Shown here: in pieces, positions 1-6,746 of the stretch
Numbering within the stretch: the first letter of the stretch is position 1
Layout of the letters: each line of letters starts with the position of its first letter
Source of the DNA: Propionibacterium sp.
GTDB lineage: Bacteria > Actinomycetota > Actinomycetes > Propionibacteriales > Propionibacteriaceae
DNA: 17,226 nucleotides
Assembly: GCA_012837465.1 (NCBI GenBank)
Contig: DURG01000005.1
Span: forward strand, 1 to 17,226
Reading direction: 5' to 3'
Translations under genes and position numbers: made by a program
Notes under the pieces: generated by a model
Told to the model about the DNA's origin: nothing
Seen by the model: only the letters and a program-made list of their open reading frames with translations
Database searches by the model: none

Positions 1-71
1 CCGCGACGACTGATCGGTCCCTGAGCGTGCCCCGCGACGACTGATCGGTCCCTGAGCGTGCCCCGCGACGA
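1..71. repeat. 31-bp tandem direct repeat, about 2.3 copies
   Basis: Two identical 31-bp copies (1-31 and 32-62) are followed by the first 9 bases of a third (63-71). Each copy begins CCGCGACGACTGATC and contains GGTCCCTGAGCG (16-27 and 47-58), the 5' box of the gene-end element family described elsewhere in this window. The array may continue to the left of the window. No coding sequence is visible here. Confidence 0.85.
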
Positions 72-93
72 AGGAGCCGGGCACGACGAAGGG
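47..93 (+). repeat. Gene-end element, copy 1 (full length)
   Basis: The 5' box GGTCCCTGAG (47-56) is followed by CGTGCCC (57-63), a 15-base loop, the exact complement GGGCACG (79-85), and the 3' box ACGAAGGG (86-93). Other copies in the window have the same boxes but different paired stem bases. Since every other copy lies just after a stop codon in sense orientation, I infer a plus-strand gene ending at or left of position 1. No U-tract follows, so a classical intrinsic terminator is not evident. Confidence 0.6.
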
Positions 94-154
94 CGCCCGT
101 AGCCTGTGTGACACCTGAACCACTGTGGCCAAGGTGTCAGACCAGCTGCGGGAC

Positions 155-204
155 CCCATTGTCGTTCGGTGGCTCGCAAGCTCGCACGCGAACGCTCAGG
201 GAGC
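155..204 (-). repeat. Gene-end element, copy 2, overlapping the coaE stop
   Basis: Read on the minus strand, the 5' box GCTCCCTGAG (195-204) is followed by the stem CGTTCG (189-194), a 20-base loop, CGAACG (163-168), and a degenerate 3' box ACAATGGG (155-162). The TGA within the 5' box is the coaE stop codon. The stem bases differ from copies 1 and 5 but still pair. Confidence 0.55.
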
Positions 205-780
205 GAGTTTCCCCCACAGTTCGTCGACCTGGCGGACGGTCGACGACTGGTCGCCGTCGTTGTCGATGACGTGCGTGGCCACGCCGCAGCGCTCGGTGCG
301 GCTGGCCTGCGCTCGCACGCGCTGACGCGCCTCCTCCATGCTCAGGTCGTTTCGCTTCATGAGGCGCTTCACCTGGGTCTGGGTCTGCACGTCGACGACG
401 ATGATCTCCTCGAAGTCGCGGTCCAGGCCGGTCTCCACCAGCAGGGGGATGACGTGCACCACCACTGCCCCGTCGGGCGCCTCGGCCTCCAGTTCGAGCG
501 AGCGCGCCCTCACCAGCGGGTGCACGATGGCGTTGAGGTCTGCGCGGGCGTCGTCGTCGGAAAAGATGATCGCACCCAGCTTCGGCCGGTCCAGCGTGCC
601 ATCCTCACGAAGGACTTCCCTCCCGAACCGTTCGACGACGGCAGCCAGGCCCGGGGTGCCCGCTTCCACCACCTCACGGGCGATGACATCAGAATCGATG
701 ATGATCGCACCGCGCTGGCGCAGTTCGTCGGCGACGAAGGATTTGCCCGACGCGATGCCTCCCGTTAGCGCAATCCGCAT
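196..780 (-). CDS. coaE: Dephospho-CoA kinase
   Basis: Cytoplasmic enzyme for the last step of coenzyme A synthesis: ATP-dependent phosphorylation of the 3'-hydroxyl of dephospho-CoA ribose. The 194-residue protein begins MRIALTGGIASGKS, which holds the Walker A P-loop (residues 7-14), and continues with the family's IIDSDVIAREVV segment carrying the catalytic aspartate. The length fits a kinase without the C-terminal extension seen in some mycobacterial homologues. I chose the ATG at 780 rather than one 10 codons upstream because GGGAAGG lies 8 bases before it and the P-loop then sits at the usual distance from the N-terminus. The last codons and TGA lie inside a dispersed repeat, so the extreme C-terminus may be strain-variable. 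The gene is downstream of rpsA in the same direction, a common actinobacterial arrangement, but the small gene at 847 and a terminator lie between them. Confidence 0.93.
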   Translation of the reverse strand: MRIALTGGIASGKSFVADELRQRGAIIIDSDVIAREVVEAGTPGLAAVVERFGREVLREDGTLDRPKLGAIIFSDDDARADLNAIVHPLVRARSLELEAEAPDGAVVVHVIPLLVETGLDRDFEEIIVVDVQTQTQVKRLMKRNDLSMEEARQRVRAQASRTERCGVATHVIDNDGDQSSTVRQVDELWGKLAP

Positions 781-846
781 TTTCTCGACCTTCCCAATGT
801 AGTCTGACAAGGACTGGGACAGATTGCGACACTGAAAGGAATCACC

Positions 847-1002
847 ATGGCACGTATCCTCTGGATCGTTCTCGTCGTGCTCGTCATCCTATGGCTGATC
901 GGCTTCCTGATGCAGATCGGCGGCAACTTCATCCACACGCTGCTCGTCATCGCCGTCATCATCCTGATCATCAACCTCGTGACCGGACGGCGCGGCGTCT
1001 GA
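847..1002 (+). CDS. Small two-helix membrane protein, Lmo0937-like
   Basis: This 51-residue ORF begins ATG 6 bases after AAAGGA and ends with TGA just before a strong hairpin. The protein is almost entirely hydrophobic: helix 1 spans about residues 4-22, a GGN turn lies at 25-27, helix 2 spans about 29-46, and the tail is TGRRGV. This architecture (a short N-terminal LW-rich helix, then GGNxIHxLLVIA, then a second helix ending NLxTGRR) matches my recollection of the lmo0937/DUF5670 family of small membrane proteins. Its biochemical function is unknown; members are often linked to stress responses. It lies divergent from coaE and convergent with rpsA. The RBS, codon pattern and adjacent terminator all argue that it is real. 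Confidence 0.8.
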   Translation: MARILWIVLVVLVILWLIGFLMQIGGNFIHTLLVIAVIILIINLVTGRRGV

Positions 1003-1023
1003 TTTTCGACGCACCCTCAACAC

Positions 1024-1063
1024 GCAGCGAGGCCCGCCCCACAACTGGGGCGGGCCTCGCTGC
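1024..1063. terminator. Bidirectional terminator hairpin between the small membrane gene and rpsA
   Basis: A perfect 17-bp inverted repeat with a 6-base loop: GCAGCGAGGCCCGCCCC pairs with its complement across ACAACT. It lies 21 bases after the plus-strand stop and 11 bases after the rpsA stop, so it can serve both convergent genes. U-tracts are poor, as is usual in high-GC actinobacteria. Confidence 0.85.
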
Positions 1064-1074
1064 TGCTAGCTCAA

Positions 1075-2511
1075 TCAGCTACCGGCGAGCTTCTCGCGCA
1101 GTGCCTGCAGCGACTCGTCGGAAGCGAGCGAACCCTCGGACTCGGTCTCGGTGACGTAACCGGTGCCAGCCTCGACAGCAGCCTCGCGGTCTGCGGATTC
1201 GGCGGACTCGACCTGGGCCTTGTGGGCCTCCCAGAGGGCGTGCGCCTGGGCGTACTGGGCCTCCCAAGCAGCGCGCTGCTCCTCGAAGCCTTCCTTCCAG
1301 TCGTTCGTCTCGGGGTCGAAGCCCTCGGGGTAGATGTAGTTGCCCTGCTCGTCGTAGGACGCCTGCATGCCGTACAGCGCGGGGTCGAAGTCGATCGCGG
1401 CGACGTCGATGCCCTCGTTGGCCTGCTTGAGCGACAGCGAGACGCGGCGACGCTCGAGGTCGATGTCGATGACCTTGACCATGCGGTCGTCACCGACGGC
1501 GACAACCTGCTCGGGGATCTCGACGTGACGCTCGGCGAGCTCGGACACGTGGACCAGGCCCTCGATGCCCTCACCGACGCGGACGAACGCACCGAAGGGA
1601 ACCAGCTTGGTGACCTTGCCGGGCACGATCTGGCCGATCTGGTGCAGGCGGGCGAAGGTCTGCCACGGATCCTCCTGGGTGGCCTTCAGAGACAGGGAGA
1701 CGCGCTCGCGGTCCATGTCCACCTCGAGCACCTCGACGGTGACGGGCATGCCGACCTCGACGACCTCGTTCGGGTGGTCGATGTGCTTCCAGCTGAGCTC
1801 CGAGACGTGCACGAGGCCGTCCACGCCGCCAAGGTCGACGAACGCGCCGAAGTTGACGATGGAGGACACGGCGCCCTCGCGGACCTGGCCCTTCTGCAGG
1901 GTCTGCAGGAAGTCCGAGCGGACCGCGGACTGGGTCTCCTCGAGGTACTGGCGACGGGACAGGACCACGTTGTTGCGGTTCTTGTCCAGCTCGATGATCT
2001 TGGCCTCGAGCTCCATGCCGACGTAGGGCTGGAGGTCGCGGACGCGACGCATCTCAACGAGCGATGCGGGCAGGAAGCCGCGCAGGCCGATGTCGACGAT
2101 CAGGCCGCCCTTGACAACCTCGATGACGGAGCCGGTGACGACGCCATCCTCTTCCTTGATCTTCTCGATCGTGCCCCAGGCGCGCTCGTACTGTGCGCGC
2201 TTCTTGGACAGGATGAGGCGGCCTTCCTTGTCCTCCTTGGTCTGGACGAGGGCCTCGATCTCGTCACCAACCTGGACGACGTCGAACGGGTCGACGTCGT
2301 GCTTGATGGAGAGCTCCTTCGAGGGGATGACGCCTTCGGTCTTGTAACCGATGTCGAGCAGGACCTCGTCCCGGTCGACCTTGACGACGGTGCCGGAGAC
2401 GATGTCCCCGTCGTTGAAAGAAATGATGGTGGCGTCAACCGCGGCGAGGAAGTCGTCGCGCGTGCCGATGTCATCGACTGCGACAGTCGAGGCCTCAGTG
2501 GAGGAGGTCAT
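1075..2511 (-). CDS. rpsA: 30S ribosomal protein S1
   Basis: RNA-binding protein of the small ribosomal subunit that helps recruit mRNA. The 478-residue product contains four S1/OB-fold repeats at about residues 35-104, 122-187, 208-276 and 293-362. Repeats 3 and 4 have the typical FGAFV and GLVHVSEL signatures. A C-terminal tail of about 110 residues follows, rich in Glu, Ala and Ser. Four S1 domains with an acidic tail is the usual actinobacterial form; E. coli S1 has six. The ATG at 2511 is preferred over upstream in-frame codons because conserved S1 sequence begins soon after it and GGAG lies about 10 bases upstream. A candidate promoter at 2670-2699 implies a leader of about 150 nt, long enough for the autogenous control known for S1 in other bacteria, although no specific leader motif was recognised. 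Confidence 0.96.
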   Translation of the reverse strand: MTSSTEASTVAVDDIGTRDDFLAAVDATIISFNDGDIVSGTVVKVDRDEVLLDIGYKTEGVIPSKELSIKHDVDPFDVVQVGDEIEALVQTKEDKEGRLILSKKRAQYERAWGTIEKIKEEDGVVTGSVIEVVKGGLIVDIGLRGFLPASLVEMRRVRDLQPYVGMELEAKIIELDKNRNNVVLSRRQYLEETQSAVRSDFLQTLQKGQVREGAVSSIVNFGAFVDLGGVDGLVHVSELSWKHIDHPNEVVEVGMPVTVEVLEVDMDRERVSLSLKATQEDPWQTFARLHQIGQIVPGKVTKLVPFGAFVRVGEGIEGLVHVSELAERHVEIPEQVVAVGDDRMVKVIDIDLERRRVSLSLKQANEGIDVAAIDFDPALYGMQASYDEQGNYIYPEGFDPETNDWKEGFEEQRAAWEAQYAQAHALWEAHKAQVESAESADREAAVEAGTGYVTETESEGSLASDESLQALREKLAGS

Positions 2512-2669
2512 GTAGTAGGGCTCCGAAGATAGATTGGATGGACTTGTTGCGCCGCGGCCCTGGTGCACACCTCTACTCGGTCCGAGAGATTGCAGGCCAC
2601 AGTGCCCAATCAGCCTACCTCCCACCCCCGATCAAGAGCAACCTGGGGCCGCAGATGGACAACCGCAGT

Positions 2670-2699
2670 ACTTTAGCGACTTTGGGTTGGCCGTGCCAA
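2670..2699 (-). promoter_or_regulatory. Candidate rpsA promoter
   Basis: On the minus strand, TTGGCA (2694-2699) and TAAAGT (2670-2675) are separated by 18 bases, close to the housekeeping sigma-70 pattern. It overlaps the divergent sortase promoter. Predicted by eye only. Confidence 0.45.
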
Positions 2700-2709
2700 T
2701 GTTTATCCT
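2682..2709 (+). promoter_or_regulatory. Candidate leaderless promoter of the sortase-like gene
   Basis: TTGGGT (2682-2687), a 16-base spacer, then TATCCT (2704-2709), ending 7 bases before the GTG at 2717. Transcription would start at or next to the start codon, which explains the lack of a Shine-Dalgarno sequence. The elements interleave with the rpsA promoter on the other strand. Confidence 0.45.
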
Positions 2710-2716
2710 TGTCAAC

Positions 2717-3508
2717 GTGACCCACACTCTCGAACAGCAACCGAAGTCCCGCACCAAGCTGATCGTCGCCGCGACGGCGCTCGTTCTGGTCCTCGGGCTG
2801 TTGGTCTTCGCCCTCACCCGCGGTGGTTCCTCGACTGCCGAGCCGTCGCCCGATCAGGAGACCATGGCGGCCAGCACGACGCCGACGCCGTCCGAGACGG
2901 TCACCGACGTGGCACCGCCGGCACCTGCGACGGAGTCGGCCACCGCCGCCGTCCCGGCCTCCCCCGCGCCGACGGCGACCGAGGCATCGGTTGATCCGAG
3001 GCTGGCCGAGTGCACCGCGGTCACGGAAGGCTTCGTGCCCTACCGTTTCTCGATCGATTCGCTCAACGCGGACGAGAAGGTCATCGCGCTGGACCTCGAC
3101 AAGGACGGCAACATCGCCGCTCCCCCGTTCGACCAGCCGCGGACCGCGTCGTGGTGGAGCGGCGGCCCGATGCCCGGCGACGATGCGGGCAAGGCCGTGA
3201 TGTCGATCCACACCTACAACCCGAGCCTGCCGCCCGCGCTGGGCAACTACATGTACGAGGGCGGGCAGTCGCAGCTGGAGCCGGGCGACCTCATCAAGCT
3301 GTACGGCCGCGACGGCCAGGTGCAGTGCTACGAGTACACCGAGGTCAAGAAGATCTGGGTCGACGAGTACGACCCGGACTCCGACGTCATGGTCGACTTC
3401 GAGGGCGACCCGGAGCTGGCGATCGTGATCTGCTGGGACTTCGACGACAAGACCCGCGACTGGGATTCGCGGATCCTGTTCTACTTCGACCCCATCGTCC
3501 CCGCCTAG
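2717..3508 (+). CDS. Membrane-anchored sortase-like protein (class E/F type)
   Basis: A predicted cysteine transpeptidase of the sortase fold that would act outside the membrane. The 263-residue protein has an N-terminal membrane helix (about 14-34), a Pro/Thr/Ala-rich linker (about 40-92) and a C-terminal sortase domain (about 105-263). The catalytic triad can be assigned: His165 in MSIHTYN, Cys239 in AIVICWDF and Arg252 in DSRILFYF. The order and spacing fit class E/F sortases, but the usual TLxTC box is altered to AIVIC and the His context is unusual, so the domain is divergent. Cys99 and Cys204 are additional. I chose GTG 2717 rather than ATG 2699 because a -10-like TATCCT lies 7 bases before it and neither codon has a good RBS. 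No LPXTG-type substrate gene is in the window. The sortase assignment is fairly secure; substrate and exact class are not. Confidence 0.8.
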   Translation: MTHTLEQQPKSRTKLIVAATALVLVLGLLVFALTRGGSSTAEPSPDQETMAASTTPTPSETVTDVAPPAPATESATAAVPASPAPTATEASVDPRLAECTAVTEGFVPYRFSIDSLNADEKVIALDLDKDGNIAAPPFDQPRTASWWSGGPMPGDDAGKAVMSIHTYNPSLPPALGNYMYEGGQSQLEPGDLIKLYGRDGQVQCYEYTEVKKIWVDEYDPDSDVMVDFEGDPELAIVICWDFDDKTRDWDSRILFYFDPIVPA

Positions 3509-3516
3509 CCACAGTC

Positions 3517-3570
3517 GATCCCTGAGCCGGGCGCCTGCTCGGTCCCTGAGCGTCGCCGGCGCCACCGAAG
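3517..3570 (+). repeat. Two truncated gene-end elements after the sortase-like gene
   Basis: Two 5' boxes lie in tandem, GATCCCTGAGCC (3517-3528) and GGTCCCTGAGCG (3541-3552), starting 8 bases after the stop codon and in sense orientation with the gene. The first is followed by a short imperfect stem (CCGGGC with GCTCGG). The second runs into CCACCGAAG, a degraded 3' box that merges with the CGCCAAC array. Confidence 0.5.
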
Positions 3571-3720
3571 AGCACACCGCGCCAACGCAGATTCCGCTCC
3601 GCCACCGAAATGGTTCCCCGCCAACGACATATCGCAGGTGAGGACAGGTATCGGCGGCGACGACGAATGAGGGTTGGCGCCGACGCCGCAGCGTTGGCGA
3701 CGAGGGGATCAGCGTTGGCG
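3560..3720. repeat. Symmetric 20-bp-phased array of CGCCAAC cores
   Basis: Four direct cores begin at 3560 (CGCCACC), 3580 (CGCCAAC), 3600 (CGCCACC) and 3619 (CGCCAAC). Three inverted cores, GTTGGCG, occupy 3673-3679, 3693-3699 and 3714-3720; a degenerate fourth, GGCGGCG, lies at 3653-3659. Spacings are 20, 20, 19 and 20, 20, 21. The two halves mirror each other about position 3639-3640. Similarity is limited to the core and a few flanking bases (for example CGCAGAT at 3586 and the inverted CGCTGAT near 3714). Spacing of about two helical turns would suit a protein-binding array; this is inference. Confidence 0.6.
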
Positions 3721-3776
3721 GCGGCACCCACCCAGACCACGGATCAGCCTGGAACGCGGGCCCGCCGACGGATCAA

Positions 3777-3903
3777 GCAGGGGCTGATGGGGGCCCGACA
3801 GGGTTAGGCGGGCGTTGTGGACCCCGATCCCTCAACCCCAACCAGGAACAACAACCGCAGATCGGGATCCACATGGGCGGGGAGGGCCCCCATCAGACCC
3901 TGC
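3777..3903. repeat. 127-bp imperfect inverted repeat
   Basis: The outer arms 3777-3796 and 3884-3903 pair over 20 bp with one mismatch; their inner 13 bp (CTGATGGGGGCCC) are perfect. Inner arms 3817-3829 and 3860-3872 pair over 13 bp with one mismatch, which would be a G-U pair in minus-strand RNA. Internal loops are 20 and 11 bases and the terminal loop is about 30 bases. It could be a MITE-like element, a structured transcript end, or a small RNA. No target-site duplication was identified. Confidence 0.6.
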
Positions 3904-3990
3904 GGAAACACGCTGGGGTACAGGCCCAAGATCGGCTGCGGCAGCCCCTTCGGTACATTCGCTCGTCCCCTACGAACCCTCAGGACAACG

Positions 3991-4026
3991 CCCTTCGTCG
4001 TTCGCTGGTGCTCGCGCTCAGGGGCC
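3991..4026 (-). repeat. Gene-end element, copy at the polA stop
   Basis: On the minus strand, GGCCCCTGAGCG (4015-4026) begins 5 bases after the polA stop and the 3' box ACGAAGGG (3991-3998) closes it. This copy is shorter than the others and I find no well-paired inner stem. The bases CGAACG next to the 3' box match copy 2. Confidence 0.5.
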
Positions 4027-4031
4027 GGGTT

Positions 4032-6710
4032 TCAGTGGGCGGCGGACTGCCAGTTGTCGCCCACGCCGATCGAGACCTCGAGGGGCACGAGGAGCTTCGC
4101 GGCCCCACCCATCTCGCGGGCGACCAACTCCGTGATGGCTTCCCGCTCACCCGGGGCGATCTCGAGGACCAGCTCGTCGTGGACCTGCAGCAGCATCCGG
4201 CTGGCGAACCCACCGTCGGCGAGCGCGCGGCCCAGATTGATCATGGCGACCTTGATCACGTCGGCGGCCGAGCCCTGGATCGGAGAGTTCAGCGCGGCGC
4301 GCTCCGCCATCTCGCGGCGCTGCCGGTTCGTCGTCGTGAGGTCCGGCAGGTAGCGACGGCGCCCGAGCATGGTCTCGGTGTAGCCGACGCGGCGGGCCTC
4401 GTCGACGATGTCGGCCAGGTACTTGCGCACCCCGCCGACGCGGTCGAAGTAGTCGTCCATCAGCCCGCGGGCCTCGCCGACGCTGATCTTGAGCTGGTTG
4501 GACAGGCCGAAGGCGCTCAGCCCGTAGGCCAGGCCGTAGTTCATGGCCTTGATCTTGGCGCGCATCTCGCCCGAGACGTCCTGGGGCTCGACGCCGAAGA
4601 CCAGCGACGCCATCTCGCCGTGGAAGTCGCGGCCGGACTCGAACGCGTCGATCAGACCCGGATCCTCGGAGCCGTGGGCCATGATGCGCATCTCGATCTG
4701 CGAGTAGTCCGCCGACATCAGCGACTCGTAGCCCTCCCCCGGCACGAAGGCGGTGCGGATCTGGCGTCCGACCGACGTCCGGATGGGGATGTTCTGCAGG
4801 TTCGGGTCGGTCGACGACAAGCGCCCCGTGGCCGCGATGGTCTGCATGTAGGTGGTGTGGATGCGGCCGTCGTCGCCGACGGTGGCGAGCAGCCCGTCGA
4901 CGGTCTGGCGCAGCTTGATCCGGTCGCGGTGCGCGAGGAGGTGGCCGAGGAACGGGTGCTCCGTCTTCTCGAACAGCTGCTCGAGCGCCTCGGCGTTGGT
5001 CGTGTAGCCCGACTTGGTGCGGCGGGTCTTCGGCATGCCCAGTTCGTCGAACAGGACGCCTTGCAGCTGCTGCGGTGACCCGAGGTTGACCTCGTGGCCC
5101 AGCACGTCGTAGGCGGCCTGCTGGGCCTCTTGGACGGCGCGATCGAACTCATCACGGAGCGCCCGGAGCCGGTCCACGTCGACGGCGATGCCGAGCTTCT
5201 CCATGGTGGCCAGGGTCCGCTGCAGCGGGAGTTCCACCTCGCCCATGAGCGCGGTGGCGTTGCGCTCGGCGAGTTGTCCCGTCAGGACCTCGGCGAGGTC
5301 GTGGACCGCGCGGGCGTGCAGGAGGGCGGTGTCGACGGAGGCATCGTCCTCCTCCGCGAAGTCGAAGCTGGCCTGCACGTCGTCGTCGGCGGGCTGCTCG
5401 ACGGCGAGTTCGCGGTGCAGGTAGCGCACGACGAGGTCGGACAGGTCGTAGGTGCGTTGGTCTGGGCGCAGCAGGTAGGCGGCCAGCAGGGTGTCGAGCT
5501 GCACGCCGTCGAGGTCCCAGCCGCGGCTCCAGCAGGCCAGCGTGGGGCCCTTGGCCTCGTGGACCAGCTTGGGGCGCGACGGGTCGGCGAGCCACTCGGC
5601 CAGCGCCGCATCATCGTCCGGGGTCAGGTCCGCAGTGTCGACGTACGCGCCACTGCCGTCCGAGGCAGCGAGGGCGACTCCGGTGAGGTCGCCCTCCCCA
5701 GCGCCCCAGGTGCCGACGAAGTGCACGGCGGTGGGCTCCACCGCGTGCTGGGCCAGCCACTCTGCGACGGCGCCCGCAGCGAGGCGGGAGCCCTCGACGG
5801 TGAACGTCTCGGTGGCCGCGGGCTCGGCCGCGGCCGTGGCCTCGATCAGCCGCTCGCGCAGGACACGGAACTCGAGCGCGTCGAACAGTTCGTGGACGCG
5901 TTCGCGGTCCCAGTCGACCCGCTGGGTGTCCGGCAGCGCCAGGTCGAGTTCCAGGTCGCGCAGCAGCGCGTTGAGGCGGCGGTTGCGCACCACGTCGTCG
6001 AGGTGGTCGCGCAGCGACTGGCCGGCCTTGCCCGGCACCTGCTCGGCGCGGGCGACGATGTTGTCGAGGCCGTCGTACTGCGCGATCCACTTCGCGGCCG
6101 TCTTGGGGCCGACGCCGGGCACGCCCGGCAGGTTGTCGCTGGTCTCCCCCACCAGCGCCGCCAGCTCCGGGTAGCGGGCGGGCGGCACGAGGTACTTCTC
6201 CTCCACCGCCGCGGGGGTCATGCGGGCGAGGTCGGAGACGCCGCGACGCGGGTAGAGCACGGTGACGTGGTCCTGCACCAGCTGCATGGCGTCGCGGTCA
6301 CCGGTGACGATGTAGACGTCGTAGCCATCGGCGGCGGCCTCGGTCGACAGCGTGGCGATCAGGTCGTCGGCCTCGTAGCCGGCCTTCTCGATGTGCCTGA
6401 TGTTGAGCGCGTCGAGCACGTCCTTGACGAGGGCCACCTGGCCCTTGAACTCGTCGGGCGACTTCGCACGGTTGGCCTTGTATTCGGGGTACTGCTCGGT
6501 GCGGAACGACTCGCGCGCCACGTCGAAGGCGACGACGACGTGGGTGGGCTGCTCGTCGCGCAGCACGTTGATCAGCATCGACGTGAAGCCGAACACGGCA
6601 TTGGTGTGTTGGCCGGTGCTGGTGGCGAAGTTCTCCACCGGCAATGCGAAGAAGGCGCGGTAGGCCACGGAGTGTCCGTCGATGAGCAGGAGTTTCTTCG
6701 CGTCAGTCAC
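4032..6710 (-). CDS. polA: DNA polymerase I
   Basis: Repair and Okazaki-fragment polymerase. The 892-residue product has an N-terminal 5'-nuclease domain with DGHSVAYRAFF (11-21), YEADD (112-116), GDRD (137-140) and a helix-hairpin-helix around GVPGVGPKTA (196-205). A central domain of about 310-490 lacks the DxE and other metal ligands of a 3'-5' proofreading exonuclease, as in mycobacterial and Thermus Pol I. The polymerase domain has motif A DYSQIE (668-673), motif B around RAKIKAMNYGLAYG (717-730) and motif C VHDE (843-846). I chose GTG 6710: the conserved sequence begins right after it, and longer versions would run through the divergent thioesterase gene. No RBS precedes it. TAGGCT ends 8 bases upstream and could be the -10 of a leaderless transcript, although no good -35 is visible. 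Confidence 0.97.
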   Translation of the reverse strand: MTDAKKLLLIDGHSVAYRAFFALPVENFATSTGQHTNAVFGFTSMLINVLRDEQPTHVVVAFDVARESFRTEQYPEYKANRAKSPDEFKGQVALVKDVLDALNIRHIEKAGYEADDLIATLSTEAAADGYDVYIVTGDRDAMQLVQDHVTVLYPRRGVSDLARMTPAAVEEKYLVPPARYPELAALVGETSDNLPGVPGVGPKTAAKWIAQYDGLDNIVARAEQVPGKAGQSLRDHLDDVVRNRRLNALLRDLELDLALPDTQRVDWDRERVHELFDALEFRVLRERLIEATAAAEPAATETFTVEGSRLAAGAVAEWLAQHAVEPTAVHFVGTWGAGEGDLTGVALAASDGSGAYVDTADLTPDDDAALAEWLADPSRPKLVHEAKGPTLACWSRGWDLDGVQLDTLLAAYLLRPDQRTYDLSDLVVRYLHRELAVEQPADDDVQASFDFAEEDDASVDTALLHARAVHDLAEVLTGQLAERNATALMGEVELPLQRTLATMEKLGIAVDVDRLRALRDEFDRAVQEAQQAAYDVLGHEVNLGSPQQLQGVLFDELGMPKTRRTKSGYTTNAEALEQLFEKTEHPFLGHLLAHRDRIKLRQTVDGLLATVGDDGRIHTTYMQTIAATGRLSSTDPNLQNIPIRTSVGRQIRTAFVPGEGYESLMSADYSQIEMRIMAHGSEDPGLIDAFESGRDFHGEMASLVFGVEPQDVSGEMRAKIKAMNYGLAYGLSAFGLSNQLKISVGEARGLMDDYFDRVGGVRKYLADIVDEARRVGYTETMLGRRRYLPDLTTTNRQRREMAERAALNSPIQGSAADVIKVAMINLGRALADGGFASRMLLQVHDELVLEIAPGEREAITELVAREMGGAAKLLVPLEVSIGVGDNWQSAAH

Positions 6711-6746
6711 AAGTCGAAAGCCTACCCCGTGGCAGAGTACGGAGCC

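Larger units (their letters stand above)
3509..4031. other. 523-bp intergenic region without a convincing gene
   Basis: Lies between the ends of the convergent sortase-like gene and polA. ORFs here are short, Arg/Pro-rich and without an RBS or recognisable domain. The region holds two truncated gene-end elements (3517-3570), a symmetric array of CGCCAAC cores (3560-3720), a 127-bp imperfect inverted repeat (3777-3903), and a gene-end element at the polA stop (3991-4026). No transposase remnant or RNA gene was recognised. Confidence 0.7.

Noticed and set aside
1222..2532. Long plus-strand ORF opposite rpsA
   Set aside because: It is the antisense shadow of a high-GC gene: low-complexity Asp/Leu/Val/Gly sequence, no RBS, no recognisable domain, and rpsA is unmistakable.
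3560..3720. CRISPR array
   Set aside because: The repeated cores are about 7-10 bp with 20-bp periods and reverse orientation at the centre, unlike CRISPR repeats and spacers; no cas genes are present.
3610..3807. 65-residue ORF in the intergenic region
   Set aside because: Arg/Ala-rich, no RBS, and built from the CGCCAAC array; nothing supports translation.
3873..6740. Long plus-strand ORFs opposite polA
   Set aside because: Low-complexity mirror frames of polA. Only the part from 6747 onward is a real gene (the thioesterase).
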